From Mesorhizobium loti (GTDB taxonomy: Bacteria; Pseudomonadota; Alphaproteobacteria; Rhizobiales; Rhizobiaceae), in assembly GCF_003148495.1 (NCBI RefSeq), contig NZ_QGGH01000001.1:826347-890346 (forward strand): DNA of 64,000 nucleotides, in the 5' to 3' direction. The translations under genes were made by a program, and so were the position numbers. Shown in pieces: positions 16,608-24,699 of this stretch. Every line of letters begins with the position of its first letter. Positions within the stretch are counted from its first letter, which is position 1. The notes below the pieces were generated by a model. It worked only from the letters and a program-made list of their open reading frames with translations, searched no databases and was not told where the DNA came from.

Positions 16608-17237
16608 TCAGGCAGCCGAAAGCACGATTTCTTCCGGCGTCGCGTGGATCGATATCGTCATGCCGGCTTCGCGCGCCAGAAGCAGCGTGTAATAGGGCTG
16701 CACGGAATGCGCGTCGATCGGCTCCTCCGGCTTGTGGCCGGAATGCAGTTCGAGGAATTTCGGCGGCACACGCAGCATCGGGCCAGCCGCCGCAAGCGCG
16801 AAACGCGGCTCGGTCTCGAGGTTTTCCAGCGTTACCGAAAGCTTGCCGCCGCGCGGAATGGCGGCGTTGGCGACGAGGATCAGGTTGAGCAGCAGCTTGA
16901 CCTTGTTCTTGGGCAGCAGTGCGCGGGTCCCGTTCCAGGTCAGTTCCGGCTTTTCGTTCTTGAGGAAGGCGATTGCGACCGCTTCGGCATCGCCGGTATC
17001 GATCAGCATGCCGGCCGAGCCGGCGGCGCCGAAGGCGATGCGGGCGAACTGCAGGCGGGCCGAAGCATTGCGGGCGCTCTGACGGATCAGCTTCATGGCG
17101 TCTTCGTCAGCGCCGCCTTCATCGAGCAGCTCGAGCCCATTGTTGATCGCGCCGACCGGCGAGATGATGTCGTGGCAGACCCGGCTGCATAATAGCGCTG
17201 CCAGATCGGGTGCAGAAAGGGTGAACAGATCGGCCAT
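16608..17237 (-). CDS. chpT: Histidine phosphotransferase ChpT
   Basis: 209 residues. DHp-like helix with the phospho-acceptor His22 in CHDIISPVGAINNGLELL, followed by a degenerate ATPase-like domain with no ATP-binding N/G boxes, which is the defining layout of ChpT. It passes phosphate from CckA to CtrA and CpdR. ATG 17237 is preferred over a TTG at 17255, because an AGGG lies 12 bases upstream of it and the family begins with the M-A-D type N-terminus. It stands between the response regulator gene and eipA, facing away from the latter. Confidence 0.93.
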   Translation of the reverse strand: MADLFTLSAPDLAALLCSRVCHDIISPVGAINNGLELLDEGGADEDAMKLIRQSARNASARLQFARIAFGAAGSAGMLIDTGDAEAVAIAFLKNEKPELTWNGTRALLPKNKVKLLLNLILVANAAIPRGGKLSVTLENLETEPRFALAAAGPMLRVPPKFLELHSGHKPEEPIDAHSVQPYYTLLLAREAGMTISIHATPEEIVLSAA

Positions 17238-17584
17238 CGGCGAAAATCCCTGCAAAATCTAATAACTCACGGTCGAGCGATCGATCGTCGCCTGCCCACA
17301 CGAATCACGCACTCTCTCCTCGGGCTTTCTGAATACACAGCACCCGTGCGTGCAGCAACAAATCCAAAATTGTGGATGTGGCAAATGGCGTGTTCACGCA
17401 GGCCGCCGACCCACTTAAGCGACCCCAAAACAGCCTTCGAACCGCCATGTTCATGTGGGAGCTTAATGGTTGAAAAAGGATTACGGCATAGTTTGCCCGT
17501 AACAGTTACCCTTAACGGCCGGCTAAAAGAGCCGTACGGGGTGCGAGGCGTCGGCGAAGGTGCTCCCTGACGGAGATTGGAAGC
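17238..17584. other. Divergent intergenic region between chpT and eipA
   Basis: 347 bases without a gene. Apart from the CtrA-like box at 17512-17526, I see a TTAATGGT at 17463-17470 and several short GC palindromes such as GGCCGGC. The promoters of chpT and eipA must both lie here. Confidence 0.6.
17512..17526 (+). promoter_or_regulatory. Candidate CtrA box upstream of eipA
   Basis: TTAA-CGGCCGG-CTAA: one mismatch from the CtrA consensus TTAA-N7-TTAA with the exact 7-bp spacing, 58 bp before the eipA start codon. In Brucella eipA has been reported as a CtrA-regulated envelope gene. Binding here is inferred. Confidence 0.5.
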
Positions 17585-18166
17585 ATGTTTTCCCGATACT
17601 ACGACCGGAGCTTTCTCCGTGTCTTCTCAATGGCGGTCACGCTCCTGGGCGTTCTCGTCTTCTCGACTTCAGCCCTGCGGGCCCAGGAATATACCGCTCA
17701 GGAGATTGTCGATTCCGGGCACAAGTTCTTCGGTGCGACATCGGGCGGGCTCGCCACGGTCGTCGAGAAGATTTTTGCTTCCTACGGCCTGCCCAACGGC
17801 TATCTGCTGGGGGAAGAGGGCTCGGGCGCGCTGATCGGCGGCCTGACCTATGGTGAAGGCACGCTCTACACCAAGAATGCCGGCGATCACAAAGTGTTCT
17901 GGCAAGGCCCGTCACTCGGCTGGGATTTTGGCGGCGAGGGGTCACGGGTGATGATGCTGGTCTACAATCTCGACGATGTGGGCAGCCTCTACAACCGCTA
18001 TGGCGGCGTCGCCGGTTCGGCCTATGTGGTGGCTGGTGTCGGCTTCAACGTGCTGAAGAACAACAACGTGATTTTGGTGCCGATCCGCACCGGTGTCGGT
18101 GCCCGGCTTGGCGTCAATCTCGGCTATCTGAAGCTTACCGAGCGCGCCACCTGGAATCCGTTCTGA
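17585..18166 (+). CDS. eipA: Envelope integrity protein EipA (DUF1134)
   Basis: 193 residues. Sec signal peptide: hydrophobic segment at about residues 13-30 with a likely cleavage after ALRA (residue 33). The mature part is the DUF1134 beta-barrel: VDSGHKFFGATSGGLATVVEK, then the glycine-rich strands LTYGEGTLY, GPSLGWDFGGEG and GGVAGSAYVVAGVG. EipA is a small periplasmic protein that supports envelope integrity in Brucella and interacts genetically with septation and peptidoglycan factors. The GGAG SD and the CtrA-like box upstream support the start and cell-cycle control. The link to the neighbouring ctrA/chpT genes is consistent with this. Confidence 0.92.
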   Translation: MFSRYYDRSFLRVFSMAVTLLGVLVFSTSALRAQEYTAQEIVDSGHKFFGATSGGLATVVEKIFASYGLPNGYLLGEEGSGALIGGLTYGEGTLYTKNAGDHKVFWQGPSLGWDFGGEGSRVMMLVYNLDDVGSLYNRYGGVAGSAYVVAGVGFNVLKNNNVILVPIRTGVGARLGVNLGYLKLTERATWNPF

Positions 18167-18184
18167 GCTGAAGATCTTTGGCTT

Positions 18185-18232
18185 ATGCATGTCGTTCTCC
18201 CAAAACCGGGACCACTTTTGGGCGGCATGCAT
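18185..18232. repeat. 48-bp palindromic interspersed repeat, copy 2
   Basis: Ends ATGCATGTCG and GGCATGCAT around the core TCCCAAAACCGGG...ACTTTTGGG. It lies 18 bp after the eipA stop and 103 bp before copy 3 in the same orientation. Confidence 0.85.
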
Positions 18233-18335
18233 TAAACCCGTCCCGTTACGGCAAACCCTTGCCGCAACGCTGGATTTCAGCCATGTCAACGTGGCACAGT
18301 CAAAAGTGCTCGACGCGCTTTTGGTTTTATCTTGT

Positions 18336-18384
18336 TGCATGTCGTTGTCCCAAAACCGGTTCCCACTTTTTGGGCGACATGCAT
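18336..18384. repeat. 48-bp palindromic interspersed repeat, copy 3
   Basis: Ends TGCATGTCG and CGACATGCA around TCCCAAAACCGG...ACTTTTTGGG; one base longer than copy 2. It ends 11 bp before the TTG start of the coiled-coil gene, so the transcript 5' region of that gene contains this hairpin. Confidence 0.85.
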
Positions 18385-18395
18385 TGGTTTGATGG

Positions 18396-19550
18396 TTGCC
18401 GTCCACAACGGGTAGTCACTTGGTCCAGTCGGTCCTGTTCTTCGTCCTCGGCTTTCTCTGCGCCGGTTTTCTGGCGCTTATGGTGGCTCCGGCCATATGG
18501 CGTCGCGCCGTCGCCCTGACGCGCAAACGTATCGAAGGCTCGATCCCTCTGACGCAAACCGAGATCCAGGCGGACAAGGACCGCATCCGCGCCGAGTACG
18601 CCATGTCGACGCGCCGCCTCGAAATCAGCGTCAAGGCGTTGCGCGAGAAGGCGGCCGAACAACTCGTCGAGATCAATCGCGGTCGCGAGGCCCTGAAGGG
18701 GCTGGCGGTCGAGCGCATGGACAAGAACCATGCGCTGACCGAACTCGGCGCCAAGAACGAAGCGTTGCGTCAGCGCGAGGGCGAGTTGCAGCAGCTTTCG
18801 GAGCGACTGAAGGAAACCGAACGCAAGCTGGAAAAGCGCGCGCTCGAGCTGGAAAAGCTGGAGCACATGTATGACGACGCCAGTTTTTCCTCCAGCAGCC
18901 GGCAGATCGAGCTCGTGGCGCGCGAATCCGAAATGCAGAAACTCGCCAGTGACATTGCGCTGCTGCGCGGCCAGCGCAAGGAAGCGGACAGGCGCAGCCA
19001 GGAGATCGCGGCCGAAAGCAAGGCCACGCGCGACGCCCTAAAAGCCGAGAAGAAAAGGACCGCCGAGCTCGACAAGAAGGTCGAACGGCTGCTGGCCACG
19101 CTTGCCGATCGCGAGGACAAGCTCGACCGCCGCGAAAAGGAACTGGCGCGCATGCGCGAAAAATCGAAAGCCGAAGATAGCGCACCGGCCTTGCGGCTGG
19201 TCGGCAAGGGCGGCGACGTTGCCAGGAGCGATGACCTCGACAAGGCGATCGCCAAGCTCGACAGCGACCGTGAGCGGCTCGAGGCGAGGCTGACGGCGCT
19301 GGCGCGCGAGAACAAGCGGCTGAAGGCGGATCTCACCGCGCTGGCCGCGTCCAATCCCACGGACGGCAGCTCCGCCCTGCGCGAGCAGATGAACGAACTG
19401 GCGGCGGAGGTCGTCCATCTGACGGCCAAGCTCGAGGGGCCGGGTTCGCCGATAGCCAAGGCGCTGGCGGCACCTTCGGATGCACGCTCCGGCAACCGCA
19501 GTCTTGCCGACCGCGTGCGGGATTTGCAGAAGGCTGACGCGACAAGCTGA
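18396..19550 (+). CDS. Membrane-anchored coiled-coil protein of unknown function
   Basis: 384 residues. One N-terminal transmembrane helix (about residues 10-32), then a long, highly charged coiled coil from about residue 60 to 260 and again from 290 to 360, with heptad-like Leu/Ala spacing and many Glu, Lys and Arg. No enzymatic motif. The topology (anchor plus cytoplasmic rod) resembles scaffolds and division-associated proteins, but I recognise no family. The start is uncertain: TTG 18396 is the first possible start after an in-frame stop, and a second TTG at 18420 is equally possible. Adjacent to eipA; the TrmH-type gene converges on it with a 2-bp gap. Confidence 0.75.
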   Translation: MPSTTGSHLVQSVLFFVLGFLCAGFLALMVAPAIWRRAVALTRKRIEGSIPLTQTEIQADKDRIRAEYAMSTRRLEISVKALREKAAEQLVEINRGREALKGLAVERMDKNHALTELGAKNEALRQREGELQQLSERLKETERKLEKRALELEKLEHMYDDASFSSSSRQIELVARESEMQKLASDIALLRGQRKEADRRSQEIAAESKATRDALKAEKKRTAELDKKVERLLATLADREDKLDRREKELARMREKSKAEDSAPALRLVGKGGDVARSDDLDKAIAKLDSDRERLEARLTALARENKRLKADLTALAASNPTDGSSALREQMNELAAEVVHLTAKLEGPGSPIAKALAAPSDARSGNRSLADRVRDLQKADATS

Positions 19551-19552
19551 AA

Positions 19553-20356
19553 TCAGCTCTCTTTTGCCGAAAAATGATGCAGCGCGATGGCTGAGGCGGC
19601 TGCGACGTTCAGGCTGTCGAAACCTTCCGACATGGTGATCCGCATGCCATGCAGGCGTGCGAGCAGGCTGTCCGGCAAGCCTTCACCCTCGGTACCGAGA
19701 TAGAGCGCCATGCGTTCACTCCGCTGCGCATCGCGGATGTCGGTCCGCCCGCGTGGTGAGAGCGCGAATTGTTCGAAGCCGCGCCTGGCGAGCATTGCCG
19801 TGAAGCCGGCGGTGTCGGCGAACGATGCGAACGGGATCTTGAGCGCGGCGCCGACGGAAACGCGGATCGCCTTGCGGTAGAGCGGATCGCAACATGTCAC
19901 ATCCAATAGAACTGCGTCGGCGCCAAAGGCGGCGGCGTTGCGGAAGATCGAACCCATATTGTCATGGTTGGCGATGCCGACGAGCACCACGACCAGCGCC
20001 TGGGCTGGCAAGGCATCGAGAAGAGCCTCAGCCGACTGCGGCGCCCCCTTGCGTCCCATGGCCAGGATGCCGCGATGCATGTGAAACCCGGCGATTGCGT
20101 CCATCACCGCGCTGGTGGCGACATAGACGGGGAGGTCGGCCGGCGCCTTGCGCAGGATCTCCTCAAGACCGGCCAGCCGATTTTCCAGGACCAGCGCCGA
20201 TTCGGCGGCAAAGCGCCCAGCCGAGAGCAGCAGGTCCAACACCACCTTGCCTTCGGCGACGAAGCGGCCTTGCCGGCCGGCGAGGTCACGCTCGCGGATG
20301 TCGAGATAGGCAGCGACGCGCGGATCTTGCGGGTCGTCGATGCGAATGGGATCCAT
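19553..20356 (-). CDS. TrmH/SpoU family RNA 2'-O-methyltransferase
   Basis: 267 residues. N-terminal RNA-binding (L30e-like) part, then the SPOUT knot with its three motifs: HDNMGSIFRNAAAFGA (motif 1 Asn and Arg), YLGTEGEGLP (motif 2) and MSEGFDSLNVAAASAI (motif 3). It uses S-adenosylmethionine to methylate a ribose 2'-OH of rRNA or tRNA; the target nucleotide cannot be read from sequence. ATG 20356 with SD GAGGAA is chosen over longer in-frame starts, because homology begins there. Upstream on this strand lies a 48-bp tandem duplication with hairpins. Confidence 0.9.
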   Translation of the reverse strand: MDPIRIDDPQDPRVAAYLDIRERDLAGRQGRFVAEGKVVLDLLLSAGRFAAESALVLENRLAGLEEILRKAPADLPVYVATSAVMDAIAGFHMHRGILAMGRKGAPQSAEALLDALPAQALVVVLVGIANHDNMGSIFRNAAAFGADAVLLDVTCCDPLYRKAIRVSVGAALKIPFASFADTAGFTAMLARRGFEQFALSPRGRTDIRDAQRSERMALYLGTEGEGLPDSLLARLHGMRITMSEGFDSLNVAAASAIALHHFSAKES

Positions 20357-20447
20357 GCATTCCTCGCGGCCGTCGCATCGGCCCGAATATCCGGAACGAT
20401 CCCCGGCGCTTACCTTTGGCCATGAAAGCACGATGCGACAATTCGCG

Positions 20448-20543
20448 ACGATCAGCTACCTCTGTGCGCCCGGATGGGCGCATGTCGCTCTGACAACGAT
20501 CAGCTACCTCTGTGCGCCCGGATGGGCGCATGTCGCTTTGAAA
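20448..20543. repeat. Two tandem copies of a 48-bp hairpin-forming unit
   Basis: The unit starting ACGATCAGCTACC occurs at 20448-20495 and again at 20496-20541, with one clear difference near the end (CTCTG against CTTTG). Each unit contains TGCGCCC-ggat-GGGCGCA, a 7-bp perfect stem. The pair sits between the TrmH-type and ArsR genes. On the minus strand the hairpins follow the ArsR gene and precede the methyltransferase gene, so they may stop or stabilise the ArsR transcript. Two copies are too few for a CRISPR. Confidence 0.85.
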
Positions 20544-20574
20544 TCGCCGGTGAGGTCAGCGGGCTACAGTGTGG

Positions 20575-20919
20575 TCAGGTTCCGGCACGGCGCAAACGGT
20601 GCGCCATCTGGGACAGGTCGTCCTTGCCGCTGCCGAAAATACCGTCCAGCATGTGGAGCAGTTCGCGTACGGCGTCGGATTTACAGGAATAGTAAATCAT
20701 CTGCCGGTCGCGGCGTGTGTCGACGAGGTCGAGCGCCCGCAACTTGGCGAGATGCTGGGACAGGGCGGATTGGCTGAGCATCACCTTCTCGGCGATGGCG
20801 CCGACCGACATTTCACCCTCGGCGAGATAGCTCATGATCAACAGGCGCTTCTCATTGCCCATCAGCATGAGAAACTCTGCCGCCGCTTCGGCGTTGACGA
20901 TTAGCTTTGTCGAGACCAT
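20575..20919 (-). CDS. ArsR/SmtB family regulator, NolR-like
   Basis: 114 residues. Winged helix: NEKRLLIMSYLAEGEMSVGAIAEKV, then recognition helix LSQSALSQHLAKLRALDLV and wing TRRDRQMIYYSC. The recognition region (MSVGAIAEKVMLSQSALSQHL) is very like that of rhizobial NolR, a global regulator of nodulation, exopolysaccharide and growth genes, and there is no metal-binding CxC motif as in arsenic sensors. Orthology is inferred from this resemblance. ATG 20919 with SD GGGGGA is preferred over an upstream ATG at 20943. The 145-bp upstream gap contains GATTC/GAATC half-sites but no clear NolR box. Confidence 0.85.
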   Translation of the reverse strand: MVSTKLIVNAEAAAEFLMLMGNEKRLLIMSYLAEGEMSVGAIAEKVMLSQSALSQHLAKLRALDLVDTRRDRQMIYYSCKSDAVRELLHMLDGIFGSGKDDLSQMAHRLRRAGT

Positions 20920-21064
20920 CGATCCCCCATGCTTCCTGTTCATCCTGACGCCATGGGGGCAATGGCATCTGATTCCATAAACTCACTCGTGAATCGGCAC
21001 ATGCGATTCAACGTCACCAACAAAAGGTAGAGCATTTCATTTAAATCTCAAGTGTTGCTTTTGA

Positions 21065-21853
21065 TCAATCATAATTAAGTCCAGTGCCGACGTCGACCGA
21101 GGCCCGTCCGACCCTGGCCATTTCGACCAGAACGTGTCGCAATTCGCGTGCTGCTGCCAAGGGTTGTGGGAAGAAGACCCGGCAAACATCGTCGCCCGAC
21201 ACCAGATCCATACCATCGGCATCGAATCCGGCAATTATCCAGCCGTTGCCGGACACTTTCGTGAAATGCTTTGCATAAACGGCGATCGCGTCGAGATGGT
21301 CGGCGTTCATGTGGTCGATGGCGGATTGTTCGCTCGTCGCCAGTTCCTCGACGATCGGTCCGCTTGTGAGCACATCCGATTGATCGAGATGATAGGCCTT
21401 GCCGAAGCCGCCGTTGAGGCTGGCGCGTTGCGGCTCGAGGCGAAAGATCGAAAAGTCGCCGAGACCGGCGTAAAGTTTCGCCTTGGGATTGCGGTTGAGA
21501 TAACGGCGCTCGGTGCGGGCGTGTTCGCTTGATCCGCGCTCAAGCCGTGCCGCCTGGCAGACCAGTGTCAGGCGCGGGTGCGCCAGCGGGTCACCTTTGC
21601 CGGGTTCGCCAAGCAACAGGGAGCAGCGCGGATCGGCAAGCAGGGCGCCGGTGTGCGCCGAGAGCATCGAAACCAGGATCAGCGGCGCGCCATCAATGTC
21701 GGAGGCCACGCCGACCCTGCTGGCCAGCGGCGAGCCGGTTTGCGGTTCGATCACCGCCAGAGCGCCAAAGCGGGCGTTGCGCAGAAGCGTCTTGCCCAGC
21801 CGGATCGCTTCGGCGTCTGTCTCGCGGATCACGTCCTTCTTCGGTTCGTCCAA
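21065..21853 (-). CDS. Split-barrel heme-utilisation/PNPOx-like protein with DUF2470 (HugZ type)
   Basis: 262 residues from a TTG start at 21853 (a GTG at 21832 is an alternative). The N-terminal two thirds are a pyridoxamine-phosphate-oxidase split barrel (ARFGALAVIEPQTGSPLASRV, then LLLGEPGKGDPLAHPRLT). The C-terminal 85 residues match DUF2470, with HMNADHLDAIAVYAKHF supplying candidate heme-ligand histidines. This two-domain layout is that of HugZ/HutZ and of related plant and cyanobacterial heme-binding proteins. Likely role: heme binding or degradation, or flavin-dependent redox. It is the last gene of an SDR/CoA-transferase/HugZ-like run with gaps of 6 and 31 bp, an unexpected partnership. 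Confidence 0.8.
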   Translation of the reverse strand: MDEPKKDVIRETDAEAIRLGKTLLRNARFGALAVIEPQTGSPLASRVGVASDIDGAPLILVSMLSAHTGALLADPRCSLLLGEPGKGDPLAHPRLTLVCQAARLERGSSEHARTERRYLNRNPKAKLYAGLGDFSIFRLEPQRASLNGGFGKAYHLDQSDVLTSGPIVEELATSEQSAIDHMNADHLDAIAVYAKHFTKVSGNGWIIAGFDADGMDLVSGDDVCRVFFPQPLAAARELRHVLVEMARVGRASVDVGTGLNYD

Positions 21854-21884
21854 GGCGTCACCGCAATAAGTTGATTTATCTTCT

Positions 21885-23060
21885 CTAGTTATCGGTCAGC
21901 AAGCCGGATTTGACAAGGCCGTCGATCTCGGCTTTCGCAAGGCCGAAACGTGCCAGTATTGTCGCCGGCGACAAATCGTCATCGCCGGGCATGGTGGCCA
22001 GTGTTGGTTGCGAGCTCGAGAAACGCGGCGCCGGGGCAGGGCGCTCGAATGCACCCGCCGTCACAAAGGCGTTGCGTGCCCGATTGTGCGGATGGTGCTT
22101 CGCCTCTTGCAGCGACAGGACGGGGGCAACGCAGGCATCGGTTTGGGCAAACAGCAGGTCCCAGTCGTCGCGCGATTTCTGCCGGACCCGATCGGCAATG
22201 GCCGCGCGCATCGGCGACCACAATGCCCTGTCGTACTGGCCGGATATAAAGCGCTCGTCTAGCGGCAGCAGCTTGGCGAATTCGGCGAAGAACTGCGGCT
22301 CGAGGCAGCCGATGGCGATATGGCGGCCGTCTGACGTCTCATAAGTGTCGTAGAAGGGGGCGCCGGAATCGAGCAGGTTCGCGCCGCGCTTTTCGCTCCA
22401 CAACCCGGCCGCCATGAAGGCGTGCAGCGGCGTCGCCAGCATCGAGGCGCCTTCGACCATCGCCGCGTCGATGACCTCCCCCTTGCCGGTGCGTGAGCGC
22501 TGGAACAGGGCGGCCAGCACGCCGGCAATCAGCATCATGGCACCGCCACCGTAGTCGGCGACGAGGTTGAGTGGCGGGACGGGACGGCCGTCAGTGTGAC
22601 CGATGGCGTGCAGCACGCCGCAATAGGCGAGGTAGGTGATGTCGTGGCCGGCGCGGCCGGCGAGCGGGCCGTCCTGGCCGAAGCCGGTCATGCTGCCGTA
22701 GATCAGCGCCGGGTTGCGCGCCAGCACCGCTTCAGGGCCGAGGCCAAGCCGTTCCATGACACCGGGACGAAAGCCTTCGAGCAAGATGTCCGCCTTTTCG
22801 GCCAGGCGCAGCAGCAGATCGGTGCCTTCCCGGCGCTTGAGGTCGATGCGCAGCAGTGCGCGGCCGTGGCGGTCGATGTTGTACTCATCCGGCAGCGACA
22901 GGAACTGGCTCGCCCCCGCCCGTTCGATGCGCAGCACTTCGGCGCCCATCTCCGACAGCAACAGGCCGGCCAGCGGCACGGGGCCGAGCCCGGCCATCTC
23001 GATCACCTTCAAACCGGCAAGCGGACCGGTCTTCCCGGCAGCTGGCAAGCCGGCGCTCAT
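21885..23060 (-). CDS. CaiB/BaiF family CoA-transferase (alpha-methylacyl-CoA racemase-like)
   Basis: 391 residues. N-terminal LAGLKVIEMAGLGPVPLAGLLLSEMGAEVLRIER, the family's first beta-alpha unit. The catalytic set fits racemases: His in GRAGHDITYLA, Asp in NLVADYGGGAM and Glu in YDTYETSDG. The Asp that forms the acyl anhydride in class III CoA-transferases aligns with the same region, so transferase or racemase activity cannot be separated by eye. Role: branched-chain acyl-CoA metabolism. It starts 6 bp after the SDR stop and almost certainly forms an operon with it. Confidence 0.87.
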   Translation of the reverse strand: MSAGLPAAGKTGPLAGLKVIEMAGLGPVPLAGLLLSEMGAEVLRIERAGASQFLSLPDEYNIDRHGRALLRIDLKRREGTDLLLRLAEKADILLEGFRPGVMERLGLGPEAVLARNPALIYGSMTGFGQDGPLAGRAGHDITYLAYCGVLHAIGHTDGRPVPPLNLVADYGGGAMMLIAGVLAALFQRSRTGKGEVIDAAMVEGASMLATPLHAFMAAGLWSEKRGANLLDSGAPFYDTYETSDGRHIAIGCLEPQFFAEFAKLLPLDERFISGQYDRALWSPMRAAIADRVRQKSRDDWDLLFAQTDACVAPVLSLQEAKHHPHNRARNAFVTAGAFERPAPAPRFSSSQPTLATMPGDDDLSPATILARFGLAKAEIDGLVKSGLLTDN

Positions 23061-23066
23061 GACCGT

Positions 23067-23828
23067 CTACTTCGGCGCCATGCGGATGGCGCCGTCGAGA
23101 CGAATGGTCTCGCCGTTCAACATCTGGTTCTCGATGATGTGAAGGGCGAGAGCGGCATATTCGGACGGCTCGCCCAGACGCGATGGGAAGGGCACTGCGG
23201 CACCCAGCGAATCCTGCACCTCTTGCGGCATGCCGGCCATCATCGGCGTCTTGAAGATGCCGGGCGCGATGGTGCAGACGCGGATGCCGGAACGGGCAAG
23301 GTCGCGCGCCACCGGCAGCGTCATGCCGACGACACCGCCCTTGGACGCCGCATAGGCGGCCTGGCCGATCTGGCCATCATAGGCGGCAACCGAAGCGGTG
23401 TTGACGATGACGCCGCGCTCGCCACCTTGCAGCGGCTCGAGCTTCGACGCGCGCTCGGCGACGAGGCGGATCATGTTGAACGTGCCGATCAGATTGACTT
23501 CGATCACCTTGCGGTACTGATCGAGGGGATGAGGACCATCTTTGCCGATCGTCTTCACGCCAATGGCGATGCCGGCGCAATTGACCAGGATACGCGGCTC
23601 GCCAAGCTTGGCGGCGACGTCGGCGAGTGCAGCGGTTCCGCTGTCGGCGCTGCTGACGTCGCACTGGACGGCAATGCCGCCGATCTCGGCCGCGACCTTG
23701 GCCGCGCGATCAATACCGACATCGAAGATGGCGACGCGGGCGCCCTTGGCGGCCAGCGCGCGCGCCGTTGCCTCGCCAAGACCGGAGCCGCCGCCGGTGA
23801 CGATCGCGATCTGGCCGTTCGGGTTCAT
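23067..23828 (-). CDS. SDR, 3-hydroxyacyl-CoA dehydrogenase type 2-like
   Basis: 253 residues. [11 protein letters not shown] nucleotide motif, NCAG in the central strand, and catalytic Ser and YxxxK in [10 protein letters not shown] and YAASKGG. The long insert before the active site (residues 95-135, [16 protein letters not shown] and [15 protein letters not shown]) and the ending [10 protein letters not shown] are hallmarks of the HSD10/FabG-like 3-hydroxyacyl-CoA dehydrogenase group. It would oxidise 3-hydroxyacyl-CoA in beta-oxidation or branched-chain catabolism, which suits the CaiB-type enzyme downstream. SD AAGGATGA before ATG 23828. Confidence 0.9.
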   Translation of the reverse strand: MNPNGQIAIVTGGGSGLGEATARALAAKGARVAIFDVGIDRAAKVAAEIGGIAVQCDVSSADSGTAALADVAAKLGEPRILVNCAGIAIGVKTIGKDGPHPLDQYRKVIEVNLIGTFNMIRLVAERASKLEPLQGGERGVIVNTASVAAYDGQIGQAAYAASKGGVVGMTLPVARDLARSGIRVCTIAPGIFKTPMMAGMPQEVQDSLGAAVPFPSRLGEPSEYAALALHIIENQMLNGETIRLDGAIRMAPK

Positions 23829-23889
23829 GGCGTCATCCTTTGATCTCAGGAACAGTGGGACGGATCAGGCGCCAGATCGACGGGAAAGG

Positions 23890-24426
23890 TCAAGCCATCG
23901 CCGCGATGGGATCGGCCACCCTGGCCTGATCGGCGTGGCAGACCTCGCCCGAGAGCCTGGCGACCGCGCCCGGCGCGATCTCGTGCGACAGCAGCCGGTC
24001 GAGATCGACAGGGCGCGGCATCGAAATCTGGCCGCGCGGAATCCGCTTGAAACCGAGCGGACCGTAATAGGGTTCGTCACCGACCAACATGACCGCGGGC
24101 GCGCCGGCCTTGGCGGCGGCCTCCAGCGCGATCGCCACCAGTCGGCGGCCGATGCCGAGATTCTTGAAGGCCGGCCGCACCGCAAGCGGCCCGAGCATCA
24201 GCGCGCGACCGGCGCCGGCGGCGACGCGGGTCATGCGCACCGAGGCGACGACAAGGTCACCATCGACGGCGACAAAGGACAGCGAGCGTTCGTGCCCTCC
24301 GGCTTCGCGGATCTTGTAGGCGGCCAGCACAAAGCGGCCGGGCCCGAAGGCTTCGTCGTTGATGGCTTCGATCTGGAGGTCATGCACCGGGGTTTCCGGC
24401 AGGTATTTCACGTCGGCAAGGCTCAT
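23890..24426 (-). CDS. GNAT family N-acetyltransferase
   Basis: 178 residues. The acetyl-CoA pyrophosphate loop is GPLAVRPAFKNLGIGRRLV (motif A, with Q/RxxGxG/A read as NLGIGR), followed by the C-terminal VGDEPYYGPLGFKR. This pattern (DPxYYxRFGF-like) is typical of the YhbS-type acetyltransferases. The substrate is unknown. ATG 24426 is chosen since the fold starts there. It lies 61 bp upstream of the SDR gene on the same strand and could be co-transcribed. Confidence 0.85.
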   Translation of the reverse strand: MSLADVKYLPETPVHDLQIEAINDEAFGPGRFVLAAYKIREAGGHERSLSFVAVDGDLVVASVRMTRVAAGAGRALMLGPLAVRPAFKNLGIGRRLVAIALEAAAKAGAPAVMLVGDEPYYGPLGFKRIPRGQISMPRPVDLDRLLSHEIAPGAVARLSGEVCHADQARVADPIAAMA

Positions 24427-24699
24427 GGTCTTTGCGTTCCGGTAAGGAGGAAAGGTTTGCTGCAAACGGCAGCATTCGCCAGTCAGCGCTTCATCAAGCG
24501 CGGGCGCCCTTTCGTCGTCGGTCAAACCGGATCAAAGCAAAGTCGAACATGCGGATTGTCCGCTAGCATCAATTTCCTGCCGCTGCAATCGGCCGTTTTT
24601 GTCCGTCGTTTCTGCCAAGTGACGGTCTGTTCAGCACCTGACGTCTTCGACAGGACAGCCTTGCGCCTACATAAACCAATAGGACGCAAGGAGATTTGC

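Noticed and set aside
20448..20543. CRISPR array
   Set aside because: Only two directly adjoining copies, no spacers and no cas genes.
22596..23843. Long plus-strand open frames over the CoA-transferase and SDR genes
   Set aside because: Antisense to two well-supported enzymes; no conserved motif.
23542..24699. In-frame extension upstream of the glutathionyl-hydroquinone reductase
   Set aside because: It is antisense to SDR and GNAT genes, and a perfect SD and conserved N-terminus occur at 24700.
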